A DNA stretch of 30,775 nt from contig CALEZT010000261.1 in NCBI GenBank assembly GCA_937927975.1, forward strand, positions 1-30,775, given 5' to 3'. Position 1 is the stretch's first letter, and every line of letters begins with the position of its first letter. The notes under the pieces were generated by a model, which saw nothing but the letters and a program-made list of their open reading frames with translations, did no database searches and was not told the DNA's origin. Source of the DNA: an uncultured Phycisphaerales bacterium. GTDB taxonomy: Bacteria > Planctomycetota > Phycisphaerae > Sedimentisphaerales > Anaerobacaceae. Below, piece by piece: positions 1 to 8,641 of the stretch. The position numbers and the translations under genes are program-made.

Positions 1-30
1 GTCGGCGATCTGGTACGTTGTCTTGTCCAT
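1..30 (-). CDS. 5' end of a gene running off the window
   Basis: Ten codons from an ATG at position 30 read MDKTTYQIAD leftward to the window edge with no stop. The start is supported by a near-ideal ribosome binding site, GAAGGAG, five bases upstream on the minus strand. Too little is visible to name the product. It lies 116 bases downstream of the lipoprotein gene on the same strand, so it may belong to the same transcription unit, although a hairpin lies between them. Confidence 0.5.
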   Translation of the reverse strand, partial: MDKTTYQIAD

Positions 31-61
31 GGCTACTCCTTCAAATCGTGAATGATTGAAT

Positions 62-87
62 GGCCTGATGGTACCTGCCATCAGGCC
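62..87 (-). terminator. 10-bp perfect hairpin between two minus-strand genes
   Basis: GGCCTGATGG (62-71) and CCATCAGGCC (78-87) form a perfect 10-bp stem with a 6-base loop. It lies 60 bases past the stop of the lipoprotein gene and about 30 bases before the next start. On the minus strand it is followed by ATTCAATCATT, which is only weakly U-rich. It may therefore be a weak intrinsic terminator or a leader element of the next gene; the sequence does not decide. Confidence 0.35.
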
Positions 88-146
88 GGAGTAGCCACCG
101 CCTTCTCAACCTTCAACTACCGATGGGACAAACTCGCATGTACCAG

Positions 147-1280
147 CTATTGGCTCATATGCCGCAGTAGCTTATTACCCCAATTCTCATTATACAGCAG
201 TTGCAGATCAATGTGTCTCTCTAACTCAGTGGAGACCATCACAGAAGCAGTCTCGAACGGCGTTCCCGCTAATTCGGTAACAATACCTTCCGAATAGTCG
301 GCCGATGGCTGCGAGACACAGCGTGGCCGAAGATCTTGCACTTCTAAGACGGCCACGTGCATTGTACAAGATCCTTCGCCTTGCGTCTCTACCGAAACCG
401 CCATTACCGTGTCGACCGGCGTCAAATACACCGAATTAACGTCGCTGGGAACCGAGACGTGTCTGGAAAACACAACGATCCGTTCGACGCTGTTTACATA
501 GGGTACGAGGTCGTACTGCGTGACCACATCCAGACACGCTATCCAAAGTCTTTCGACCTCAACGGGATACTGCATCCCCGGGCTTGTCGCAGTCACACTC
601 TGGGCCGTGATCCCGGGTAGATTCGCGAAACGAGCCATGAACAGATCCGTATATGTTTCAGCCCTATTTCTGCTGGGAGATCGCTTCCAGCGAGCAGCTT
701 CAGGCGCCAAGCGCTGACCGGTGGCTATCTGATGAATGGCACGATCCACCGAACCCAGAAGCCGCCGTTCATAAGTCCCATCAGAAAATATGCGCCGCCC
801 TTCCCCCATGTCGCGTCCACGCACATAGATCACCAGCCAACTGCCCTTCTCCGCAGCCACGGAACGAGCACATCCGTAGACGTAACCATTCCAGGTAGAG
901 ACATCCAAGTCGTCGAATCCCGGCATCCTCACCTTGTCGGCCGCAATCGGCAGAGGTACCAAGTGGCCGCTGGTGTCGCACCAGGATACAACGCTGGCTT
1001 GCTCGTCCCAACACAGCAGTTGGGCTCCTTGGGCCATGAGCTCTTCGACAAGTACGCCTGCAGTCAGTTGCGGCTGAGCGTTAAACATACGACTGTTGAC
1101 ATACGGTTTCAGAATGGCTTGTTCCCGAAAATGTCGAGTGACGTCTTGACGCATCTTTCGGTGGGAGGCACATCCGGCCGGAAGCAACATGGATGCCGCA
1201 CATATGAGAATCGCCCCTGAACGGAGAAGGTAATGCCCTCTCCGCATGGCATCCCAATTGGACTCACTTGTTGGATTCAT
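147..1280 (-). CDS. lipoprotein of unknown function
   Basis: The product is a 377-residue predicted lipoprotein. The chosen ATG at 1280 has GGGAAG about six bases upstream and overlaps the end of the preceding M48-like gene by 17 bases, suggesting translational coupling. The N-terminus has basic residues, a hydrophobic stretch and a lipobox ending LLPAGC, with the lipidated Cys at residue 37. A shorter start at 1247 would keep the same lipobox. I do not recognise the mature protein. A segment near residues 215-300 (around LWIACLDVV and VVFSRHVSV) weakly resembles the module in the lipoprotein at 16902-17465, but this is an eye comparison only. Its pairing with an M48-like protein mirrors the lipoprotein/M48 pair at the other end of the locus. 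Confidence 0.75.
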   Translation of the reverse strand: MNPTSESNWDAMRRGHYLLRSGAILICAASMLLPAGCASHRKMRQDVTRHFREQAILKPYVNSRMFNAQPQLTAGVLVEELMAQGAQLLCWDEQASVVSWCDTSGHLVPLPIAADKVRMPGFDDLDVSTWNGYVYGCARSVAAEKGSWLVIYVRGRDMGEGRRIFSDGTYERRLLGSVDRAIHQIATGQRLAPEAARWKRSPSRNRAETYTDLFMARFANLPGITAQSVTATSPGMQYPVEVERLWIACLDVVTQYDLVPYVNSVERIVVFSRHVSVPSDVNSVYLTPVDTVMAVSVETQGEGSCTMHVAVLEVQDLRPRCVSQPSADYSEGIVTELAGTPFETASVMVSTELERHIDLQLLYNENWGNKLLRHMSQ

Positions 1281-2220
1281 GTTCTTCCCAGAACTGTTCG
1301 AGTTTTCGGACCACGTTCTCGCCCGCGGCAGAGCTGTATCCCGCCATCTCCATATACGCCAAGCCCAAGTCGTTCTTCTGCTTGCGACGTTCGGCATCGG
1401 CCTCCTCGCTGGCAACCGTGATAAGCCGTGACATCACCTTCAGGGAGACGCTTGTGGCCATGCCCGGAATCCAGCCAAGTGGGCTGATCAGTCCGGATAC
1501 GGCGTTCCCCACTTGCCGGTACTGCATGTAGGTGCTCGGACTTACGGTCGTCCCTATCTTCCCTGAGGAGTCTTCTACCAGGATGGTCTGGACCGGCAAC
1601 TTTATCTGTTTCATGATAGACTCGTGGATGGGTCCCGTCACGTAGTGATAGTAGACACCATGAATTACGGCAGACGTTACGATCCCAAACACTTCGGCTG
1701 CCATCTCCTGCTGCTGCCGCTCGATGTAGCGGGCCTCCAGATCCCGCAACGGCAAAAGGCGATGCTGGATGGCAATCTCTCTCGCCAGACCGAAGGCTAT
1801 TTCATCGCGGTTTTCGACCATATTCAAGTACCCGGTAGGCAAGAAAATGTCTCCACTGGCCAGCGAGAACGTTCCAACGTAGGGATCATTGGTAATGTGA
1901 ACGCGAAACGTCATGTCCACACCCGAACGGACGGCAATATCCGCAGCCAGAGACTGAAGCTGGTCCTGCACGTCCGGAGCAACAAGCTTGATGCCTGACT
2001 GCTGCATCAGAGCCGCTTCTGCGAACGCGGCCTGGACCTGCATTCTCTTCTCAAATGAGATCGCATCCTCGCGGGTGAGGGATTCGCCCGTCGAACATCC
2101 TGCAAGAAGAGAAGGGAGCAGGAGCAAGTATGCACTGTAGCGTGTGTACGAAGTCAAACGTGTCTGCCGCCGCCAATGAACACCTGGCCGCCGAGAAGCC
2201 CGTAACTCATTCCGCACCAT
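1264..2220 (-). CDS. M48-like lipoprotein with lost zinc ligands (pseudoprotease)
   Basis: This lipoprotein of about 318 residues has a signal peptide ending LPSLLAGC. Its middle lines up with the M48 metalloprotease fold: SLASGDIFLPTGYLNMVENRDEIA corresponds piecewise to ALPNGDIFVASGLLDCLESEDEVA in the M48 gene at 15551-16933. Where the active relative has HELDH, this one has REIAI (about residues 147-151), keeping only the Glu. The downstream ExxxD motif (EREAD in the relative) reads SEEAD here, so the third ligand also appears lost. The C-terminal landmark GLAYMEMAGYS is kept. It is therefore probably a structural or regulatory protein, not a protease. The ATG at 2220 was preferred over a GTG at 2235; neither has a clear ribosome binding site. 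It is divergent from the pseudokinase gene. Confidence 0.78.
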   Translation of the reverse strand: MVRNELRASRRPGVHWRRQTRLTSYTRYSAYLLLLPSLLAGCSTGESLTREDAISFEKRMQVQAAFAEAALMQQSGIKLVAPDVQDQLQSLAADIAVRSGVDMTFRVHITNDPYVGTFSLASGDIFLPTGYLNMVENRDEIAFGLAREIAIQHRLLPLRDLEARYIERQQQEMAAEVFGIVTSAVIHGVYYHYVTGPIHESIMKQIKLPVQTILVEDSSGKIGTTVSPSTYMQYRQVGNAVSGLISPLGWIPGMATSVSLKVMSRLITVASEEADAERRKQKNDLGLAYMEMAGYSSAAGENVVRKLEQFWEEHESNK

Positions 2221-2561
2221 TATCAACCCACACACCTTGCAGACAGTTCTGATTCCCGTCCGACAGCATTTTATCGATCATATCCCCCAGACTCTGTCTC
2301 GTCAAGCCGTAATTCACCCGTCATATCCTTGCCCGAATCCGGTTGCACAGCCGGGAGACTTGAACACCGCGTCTGGCGACCTGCCCGGCACATATGCAGG
2401 CCAACAATTCGGCGGCATATCACGCCACCGTTCTCAAACCAAGCCTTACAGGAATTCCTCTTGGCGATCGAGTCACGGCACGATATGATCACGCGAACGA
2501 GCAAGACACGTCCGTAGGACTGCTCAGATCCACGCTACGGTCTCTTTAAGGAATAGGCACA
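2221..2561. other. divergent intergenic region
   Basis: This stretch of about 340 bases separates the M48-like gene (minus) from the pseudokinase gene (plus). Apart from a candidate plus-strand promoter at 2461-2489 and the AAGGAA ribosome binding site just before 2562, I see no RNA gene, no strong hairpin and no convincing reading frame. A minus-strand promoter for the leftward pair must also lie here, but I could not place it. Confidence 0.5.
2461..2489 (+). promoter_or_regulatory. candidate sigma-70-like promoter of the pseudokinase gene
   Basis: TTGGCG (2461-2466), a 17-base spacer and TATGAT (2484-2489) match the housekeeping consensus at 4/6 and 5/6 positions with ideal spacing. The elements end 72 bases before the ATG at 2562. 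This is a pattern match only. Confidence 0.4.
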
Positions 2562-5500
2562 ATGGTGCTTGCTGACGATCACAACCCGCGAATTGCCGAT
2601 TACGATCATCTTTGCAACGGGCTGAGCGCGCACGGCTTCCAGGAGGCTCGGTTAATGGTCAACCTGAAATCTCTTCCTGCCTTCCGGGCCAGAGATGTGG
2701 ATCAGCAATGTGACGCTATCATCATGGAGATTATCCCCGCCACCGTGACAGGCGATACTCGCCCGCCCTGCGTGCGGCCCGATCGGCCCGAAGGTGCGTC
2801 GGAATCGCACCTCATAGCGCCGCGTCTTGTTCTGAGGATCGATGACCGCTGTCTCGGCGTTTTCTCGCTGCCGACGGGCGTGACGTTGCGCGACAATATC
2901 GCCATGATGACGAACCTTCGAGAGCCGTTTTATGAAGACGAGATCTTCCGGATCGGAAAGGCCTTATGTGAGTCCGTTGCCTATGCCAGAGCATCTGGCT
3001 GTACTCCCCTAATCCATGCGGACCTTCTCACGATCGCCATCGATGGCTCAGTGCGTGTCCTCGTTTTGGGCCCTGGGTCTAGGCTGGCTCACGACGCAAG
3101 CGGGGTCCTGTCCATGCCGGAGAAGGGGATCGGTACGTTGCTCAAGGACATGGCGCAGGGGATCAACCACCAGGAGTCGAGGCGCATCTGTGCATCCCCC
3201 CGGCTGAACAGGCTGCTGCACATGGTTGTCGATGGGGACGGGAATCCAAGCTTCGCAAAAGACCTCACAGGGAGTCTGATGCGAGACGCACTGGATCGTC
3301 ATCCATGGTGGAACCTCGTGCGAGCGGCCATGAGCGTGGGGCTTCTGATAGCAGCTATCATATTTCTTCAGTTGCACAGACCCATCCTTCCCTCCGGCAC
3401 GGCGGATACGACCGATGAGCTTCGTCTGGCTGCTGACGACGCCAAAGCCTTGGCAAATGCCAGCGCCAAGGAATGGGTGATACTGGCGTCGTCGGAACGC
3501 TTAACGGCTCCGGTTCAGGCTCTGGATGCGGAGCACATGCTCAAAGCGGGCGATGCACATCACGCCGGCAACGAGCTTGATCAGGCGAGGATGGCGTACA
3601 ACAAGGCGCACGTTCTGTATACAGCAGCGATCACGGTCGGCAAGGAGTTCGCCGCGCTTCGATCGCAAGCGGAGAATAGCAGGGGACTGGCCAGATTGTC
3701 GGGCTCCCGCTGGACTCCGTTGATCGGGTCGCTGTATGTCCGGCTGCCCGATTCCATCGAGAGGGCCATTGACGCGGCCTTTGAGGGCGACTTTCAGTAC
3801 ATTCAACAGAACTACCAGGAGGCGATCATCGCATACGAACTGGCAAAGCAACTGTACGATGTGGTGTCGCCCGATAAGTTCGACGAGTTGAAAAACCGCC
3901 ACCTCGCCAGGACGTGCCGCGATCAGGCAAGCGTCTCCGCCGGCACGTGGGAGAGACTCGAGGTATCAATGGGAACCACCGTATCGGAGACCGGGAATCA
4001 GGCCAAGCAACAGATAGCCGCAGCGGAAGGCTTGCTCCAGGCAGGACAGGACGCAGCCGCGGCTCAAGCGTTCGCAGAAGCGGAACGTCTGTTCGATACC
4101 GCCACAAAGATTGCCGTTGCGGACATGGTGGCTCAAGTAGCCACGGCAAACGCCCGCGAACTAGCCATTGACGCGGCACAACGCTGGCGAAGCGTCGCGC
4201 AGGCCCTGGGGAATGAAACCACGCCCGAGGATGTCGCTGCCGCGGAGCGGTTGATCGAGCAGGCCCACGACTCTGCCAGTCAAGGCAAGCAGGAACAAGC
4301 GCGACACAACTACGAATATGCGGCGATGCTGTATCAGCAGCAGATCGAACAGGCAAACACTCAAGCGAAGACAAGAGCTCAAGCATACGAGCATCAGGCC
4401 GGCGTCATGATGGATTCTCTCCAGGAATCCCGGAAGGCCCTTGAGGAGAAATGGGAATCTGTTCGTCGGCGCTTTCAGGAAGTACAGACGCTGCTCGCGG
4501 AGCCCACCGATCCCAACCAGCATGAACAATTGCTCGCCGAATCAAAGACGGTTCGCCAGCAGTATCGACATGTTGCCAGGTTGCGGTCCTATTGCGACAT
4601 GAACGTCTACGGCGGCAGCGTCTATGAGAAGACGCAGGCCATACTTGTCCAGGGTCACGAGAAGATGACGAACGCCGATTACGTGGCCGCCAGCTTGATC
4701 CTGGAGACGGCGGCCGCCGAACTCACTAAGCAGAACGATTTCCTGGCTGGCTTAGAGAACTATCTGAATCAGGAGGAAGAAATTACCGGAGTCAAAGACA
4801 GAACATTGGCGTCCCTCGGCCCAGTGGCAAAGGAGCTGCCCGAGATCAAGAGGTTACTGGACCTTGCAGGTGAGAACGCGGCAAACGCCAGGAACCTACT
4901 GGAAGACAGAGATATCGTTGAGGCCACGCAATCCCTCACCGATGCCAAGCTGGCCTATGACAGCATCTTGCCACAAGCCGAGGTCGAATTGCTCAACCAC
5001 GCCCGGATCGCCGACAGCGAGATGCGAACCGAAGTTGCGATCGCCGCTCTGAAGGAACTCGTCGAAATCAATCCGGGACACGTCGCGGCACTTGAGTTCA
5101 TCCGAGAGCTTCAATCGGCCGCACGACCCTCGGATCGCGTCACACTCATTCAGGGGACTCTACGGGTGAATGGCAAGAAGGTCCCCGCATCCCCGACAAA
5201 AGAGGAGCTCCTGGCCATTTTCGGCGAACCCTCCCGTCAGGGAACGGGGCTTTCCGTCCTGTTGTACGACGAACTGGGCATCCTGGCCACGCCCGATCCG
5301 GAAACAGGCAAGATTCTCAACCTTGTCATTTATTACGCGAAACCTCGCTATCCGAGCGAGCCCCGAAATTTCTATCCCGGCATTGTGGAATTGGAGGGCT
5401 TTCCCATAGGAAGGGACGCTTCAATCGAGACCATCAATACCGGCGTGAAGACCGTTCGCTTCCAATCCACGCAGATCAGCACCGCTTACCAAGCGACGTA

Positions 5501-5591
5501 TATGGGGTTGCGTCTTCTCATCAGCTATCATCCTCAGACCAACCAGATCTATACGATCAGCGTGATGTTCCTGTCGGAGGCCCAGCGATGA
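2562..5591 (+). CDS. membrane-anchored pseudokinase with long helical region and C-terminal beta-rich domain
   Basis: The 1009-residue product starts at an ATG behind AAGGAA. Residues about 90-240 look like the C-lobe of a protein kinase with its catalytic residues gone. HRDxxxxN is replaced by IHADLLTIAI (151-160), DFG by LGPG (169-172), and an APE-like step followed by a helix is seen at MPEKGIGTLLKDMAQG (185-200). No glycine loop or VAxK lysine is evident. A membrane span follows at about 252-271. Residues 280-850 are Ala/Glu/Gln-rich helices with recurring AKQQIAAAEGLLQAG-like units, probably coiled coil or helical repeats. Residues 855-1009 form a separate beta-rich domain opening with LRVNGKKV and LLAIFGEP; it may belong to the DUF7738-type family, though I cannot confirm this. 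The gene is convergent with the ExbBD-like operon, ending 31 bases from it, so it is likely part of the same locus. It may sense or scaffold at the inner membrane. Confidence 0.75.
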   Translation: MVLADDHNPRIADYDHLCNGLSAHGFQEARLMVNLKSLPAFRARDVDQQCDAIIMEIIPATVTGDTRPPCVRPDRPEGASESHLIAPRLVLRIDDRCLGVFSLPTGVTLRDNIAMMTNLREPFYEDEIFRIGKALCESVAYARASGCTPLIHADLLTIAIDGSVRVLVLGPGSRLAHDASGVLSMPEKGIGTLLKDMAQGINHQESRRICASPRLNRLLHMVVDGDGNPSFAKDLTGSLMRDALDRHPWWNLVRAAMSVGLLIAAIIFLQLHRPILPSGTADTTDELRLAADDAKALANASAKEWVILASSERLTAPVQALDAEHMLKAGDAHHAGNELDQARMAYNKAHVLYTAAITVGKEFAALRSQAENSRGLARLSGSRWTPLIGSLYVRLPDSIERAIDAAFEGDFQYIQQNYQEAIIAYELAKQLYDVVSPDKFDELKNRHLARTCRDQASVSAGTWERLEVSMGTTVSETGNQAKQQIAAAEGLLQAGQDAAAAQAFAEAERLFDTATKIAVADMVAQVATANARELAIDAAQRWRSVAQALGNETTPEDVAAAERLIEQAHDSASQGKQEQARHNYEYAAMLYQQQIEQANTQAKTRAQAYEHQAGVMMDSLQESRKALEEKWESVRRRFQEVQTLLAEPTDPNQHEQLLAESKTVRQQYRHVARLRSYCDMNVYGGSVYEKTQAILVQGHEKMTNADYVAASLILETAAAELTKQNDFLAGLENYLNQEEEITGVKDRTLASLGPVAKELPEIKRLLDLAGENAANARNLLEDRDIVEATQSLTDAKLAYDSILPQAEVELLNHARIADSEMRTEVAIAALKELVEINPGHVAALEFIRELQSAARPSDRVTLIQGTLRVNGKKVPASPTKEELLAIFGEPSRQGTGLSVLLYDELGILATPDPETGKILNLVIYYAKPRYPSEPRNFYPGIVELEGFPIGRDASIETINTGVKTVRFQSTQISTAYQATYMGLRLLISYHPQTNQIYTISVMFLSEAQR

Positions 5592-5622
5592 GGACTCCGA
5601 AGGCGTACACGCCGGGCGACAA

Positions 5623-6846
5623 CTAATCGACGTAATCCGTACCGGGAGAGGCACCGACGACGCCGAATGAAGGCGATCCACCAGCGCCGCCGAGGGAGGG
5701 GGCCCCGCCCATGCCGATGCCAAATCCGATCCTGGGGATCGGGGTGCGATCGAACGTCTGCTGAACCGTATCAACGGCAGGCGCACCCCTGTACGTACGC
5801 GTACTCATCAACTCCAACTGGTACTCTGCGTCGCCCTCCTTGGCCACCCAGCCGGCTGGCAGGCCCAGTCCATCCGCAATCTCTCGGGAGACTGCATACT
5901 CGGCAAAGGAGTCGCCCCATACATAGTACTTCACGTATGCCTTGCTCCCGGCAGCCTTGGAGAGAATCTCCCGATGCCGCGACTCGTTCGTCTGCAGCCG
6001 ATCAAGATCATCGCCAATATCGAAAGAAGTCCACTCGAGCACCGCACGCACGTCCCGATAGGTATCTCCGAGGGTATCGATCCGTTGGACAACGCGTATT
6101 CGCCAGCGCAGGCCATCCTGTCCTATCTCATGCAGATCGAAGTGGCTCGTGATCTGCTGCAGATGACGCACTTCGAATCGGGCAGACGTCGTGGAGGCTT
6201 TCAACGACTCCGCAATACCCTGGTTCAGATGACGCAGCATTTCCTCGGTCGAGTAATAGACCACACGACCGTAACGACACAGGAATGCCAATGGTTGCGC
6301 ATCTCTCGGCGCCGGAATCGGATCCGGCACGCGGGCAATCGTCACCTTGGGCTTGGGCAGACTCCGCTGAAGCTGAACAGCCTGCTGTGCATGTTTCACT
6401 CGGCGCTCCAACTGACCGATTTCCTCTGTCAGTTGCGCCAGTGTGGATTGGTCTTTCGCCAATTGTCGGGCAATGTCACGGGCGTCCATCGCACCCACCG
6501 TCTTGGGCCCCAGGCGCGACGACAGCGACCCGATCTTCTCACGGATGCTCTGCTGCCGCATGTGGTCGTACTGGCTGGAACGGTGGACTGCTTGCCATTC
6601 CGTTCGCAAATGGTCAACCGTTCTGTCCAGTAGATTCGCCTCGGCGCGTAGGTCTCTCAACTGCTCGACGCTCGACCGCGCCGGTGTAGGCTCCAGCCTG
6701 ATAACGCGATTGACGGAGTCCTGTAAAGCAAGATACGAAACCGCCAACACGACGATCAGGATACCGATCGCGTTGGTCATCGTATCCAGCAGCGAGTCCA
6801 GCCCGGCGTTGGGATCTCTTTCCAGCATTCGTTCTACAGAGTCCAC
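5623..6846 (-). CDS. second ExbD-like single-span protein with coiled coil
   Basis: The 407-residue product has one N-terminal membrane span, LLDTMTNAIGILIVVLAVSY (about residues 19-38). An Asp sits at its cytoplasmic edge, the pattern of ExbD/TolR/MotB-type proteins whose Asp carries protons. A coiled coil follows to about residue 165. A C-terminal domain ends in a glycine-rich tail (FGIGMGG and similar). No OmpA-like peptidoglycan-binding motif is visible. Translation probably begins at a GTG at 6846, overlapping the upstream gene by 13 bases; an ATG at 6828 is the alternative. It is the last gene of a three-gene unit with the ExbB-like gene. Convergence with the pseudokinase gene leaves only 31 bases between stops. 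Confidence 0.75.
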   Translation of the reverse strand: MDSVERMLERDPNAGLDSLLDTMTNAIGILIVVLAVSYLALQDSVNRVIRLEPTPARSSVEQLRDLRAEANLLDRTVDHLRTEWQAVHRSSQYDHMRQQSIREKIGSLSSRLGPKTVGAMDARDIARQLAKDQSTLAQLTEEIGQLERRVKHAQQAVQLQRSLPKPKVTIARVPDPIPAPRDAQPLAFLCRYGRVVYYSTEEMLRHLNQGIAESLKASTTSARFEVRHLQQITSHFDLHEIGQDGLRWRIRVVQRIDTLGDTYRDVRAVLEWTSFDIGDDLDRLQTNESRHREILSKAAGSKAYVKYYVWGDSFAEYAVSREIADGLGLPAGWVAKEGDAEYQLELMSTRTYRGAPAVDTVQQTFDRTPIPRIGFGIGMGGAPSLGGAGGSPSFGVVGASPGTDYVD

Positions 6847-7664
6847 CCTGAATCCGGTTCCTCGTCCGTTCTCTTCTCGTACTGGCCGAGGTCGAGGTCC
6901 CCCTGGCCGGGAATCGGCAGCTTCCCGTTTCGGACCTGACGCTTGTCAACCTCCGCGGACGCGAGATTGAAGCTGCGGATGCCGTCGGGTCGAACCAGAA
7001 ACACGATGCTTCCGCCTGGCGTAGCCTTCACCCGATCCATCAATTGGCTGAACTCGTCTGAATCGCTGATGCTTCGCCAATGTACTTTCTTCATCTGTGT
7101 CTGTTCACGAATCACCAGGCCGTCCGGTGTGCATTCCACGAAGACGGGTTTGAGGTTCAGTCCTCGCCCCGCGAAGTGGACCTCGATGCGGTCCCGCCCG
7201 ACGGTCCCCCGATCCTCACGGACGGTTTCCTCCAGGCGTGAAACCTCCTGTCGCAGCCGGTCGCGAGATTCCTGAAGTTGGGCGATGCGCGCACGGAGCC
7301 TGCCTATCTCGGCGAGCGTCTGCGCGAGATAGGATTCCCGATCGGTCTGGCGATTCATTCGATCCGTCAGAGCTGCAAGTTCCTTTTGTGCGTCATGCAA
7401 CTCGTCACGCCCAGCCTTCCTCTGAGCAAGAGATTCCCGCAGCTTCTCGATGGCCTCGCTCTTGCGATGAATCTCGCTTTCCAGAACGCGTATCGGAGAA
7501 GCCAGGGGGCTCGCCGAAGGGGACTCGGGTACTACCTGGCTCAGGGACACGCCGATAATGATCAGGCTCAGCGCCCCGATCAGTCCTCCCAGGACATCGA
7601 TGAAGGAGAACAATGACACCGACGCCTGATTCCCCGGCCTCACACGCTTTCGTCTGTACATCAT
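6834..7664 (-). CDS. first ExbD-like single-span protein with coiled coil
   Basis: The product has about 276 residues. A basic N-terminus is followed by one membrane span (about residues 17-40) containing FSFIDVLGGLIGAL, with the Asp placed as in ExbD/TolR proteins. A long Arg/Glu-rich coiled coil covers about 60-155. The C-terminal domain (LNLKPVFVECTPDGLVI; FLVRPDG) resembles the periplasmic part of ExbD-like proteins of planctomycetes. Two adjacent ATGs at 7664 and 7661 follow GGGAG. It begins 57 bases after the ExbB-like gene and overlaps the second ExbD-like gene, so the three are almost certainly co-translated. The presence of two unlike ExbD-type partners suggests a hetero-oligomeric stator. 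Confidence 0.78.
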   Translation of the reverse strand: MMYRRKRVRPGNQASVSLFSFIDVLGGLIGALSLIIIGVSLSQVVPESPSASPLASPIRVLESEIHRKSEAIEKLRESLAQRKAGRDELHDAQKELAALTDRMNRQTDRESYLAQTLAEIGRLRARIAQLQESRDRLRQEVSRLEETVREDRGTVGRDRIEVHFAGRGLNLKPVFVECTPDGLVIREQTQMKKVHWRSISDSDEFSQLMDRVKATPGGSIVFLVRPDGIRSFNLASAEVDKRQVRNGKLPIPGQGDLDLGQYEKRTDEEPDSGWTL

Positions 7665-7721
7665 TGACTCCCGTCCAAACCGGCCTCTTGCAGACGCCGG
7701 CAATGGACAGCTTTGCAGGAA

Positions 7722-8597
7722 TCACCCGCGTCCCTCTTGCATCGTGGTCAAAGCCCCGTGCAAGGCTCGGACCTCTTGGGCAAGCCGGGACACAACCTTT
7801 GACACTCCCGGCGGTTCGATGCGCTGAATGCGCAGCACCAAGTGCTCGCTGTAGTATTCGTCCAGGGCCGCGAGGAACGCCTGCTCGGCTCGATGCATCA
7901 AGTTCATGGGGAACATGACGATCACGCTGACCACAAGCCCGAGGAAGGTCGTTTCGAAGGCAAAGGCCAAGCCGGACACCACGTGTCCCAGCGTACTCTT
8001 GATCGTCGCCAGATCCTCAGCGGATCGAAGGGACGAAGCAAATCCACCGATGGCCTGGCCTATGCCCACGACGGTCCCGATGAACCCGAAAATGGGAATC
8101 GCCCAAACGAAGGCACGAACCATCGCGTAGCTCGACTCCAGTTCATCGGCGTCCCCTTGGGCCTGCACCTGGAGATCCTGCAGGACGTCCGGCGTGTGAT
8201 TTCCAAGAGCCAGTTGCCGCAGGGCCCGCTCCAGTCGCTTTCTCATAAAGGAGTCCCAGCCTCCCGGGCCCCGCCCCTGCAGGTAGCGGATGAACCGGGG
8301 CGCGTTTTCGCCGGTGATCCGCGTATCGATCTCTTCCGGCAGAAGCACCACGTCCAGCGATTTGCGCATCTGCCACAGCCGCCACCATTTGAGAAGAAGG
8401 ACCAGCAGCGACCAGACGCCCAGCACGGTAATGCATCCCCCTACCCAGCCGCTCTGAATGAACAATATCCCTATCCGTGAATCGGCTATGCAGGGAAGGA
8501 GCCATACGTATCCAGCCACGGACATCCAGACCGAAGCAACCCCCGTCTCCCAGAGCGGCGTCTGGAACAAGCTGAGTTTTCGACAAGCGGTCTTCAT
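7722..8597 (-). CDS. MotA/TolQ/ExbB-family proton channel protein
   Basis: The 291-residue product starts at an ATG behind GGAG. Hydrophobic spans lie at about 23-66 (probably one or two), 163-187 (around IPIFGFIGTVVGIGQAIGGF) and 205-232 (around SGLAFAFETTFLGLVVSVIV). The last two carry the signature of the MotA/TolQ/ExbB family, with GTVVGI and a polar Thr/Thr patch in the third span. The family forms pentameric inner-membrane channels that use the proton gradient to move ExbD-type partners. Two such partners are encoded immediately downstream. The giant secreted lipase/Rhs-like gene ends 44 bases upstream, so the motor may be co-transcribed with it. Confidence 0.9.
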   Translation of the reverse strand: MKTACRKLSLFQTPLWETGVASVWMSVAGYVWLLPCIADSRIGILFIQSGWVGGCITVLGVWSLLVLLLKWWRLWQMRKSLDVVLLPEEIDTRITGENAPRFIRYLQGRGPGGWDSFMRKRLERALRQLALGNHTPDVLQDLQVQAQGDADELESSYAMVRAFVWAIPIFGFIGTVVGIGQAIGGFASSLRSAEDLATIKSTLGHVVSGLAFAFETTFLGLVVSVIVMFPMNLMHRAEQAFLAALDEYYSEHLVLRIQRIEPPGVSKVVSRLAQEVRALHGALTTMQEGRG

Positions 8598-8641
8598 TCA
8601 ACGCACTCCGTTTTCACGACACTGCGACGTCCGAATGGGTC

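Noticed and set aside
5623..8597. Zorya-type anti-phage system (ZorAB motor)
   Set aside because: The channel protein is short, the partners show no OmpA-like peptidoglycan-binding domain, and no ZorC, helicase/nuclease ZorD or ZorE-like gene is nearby.
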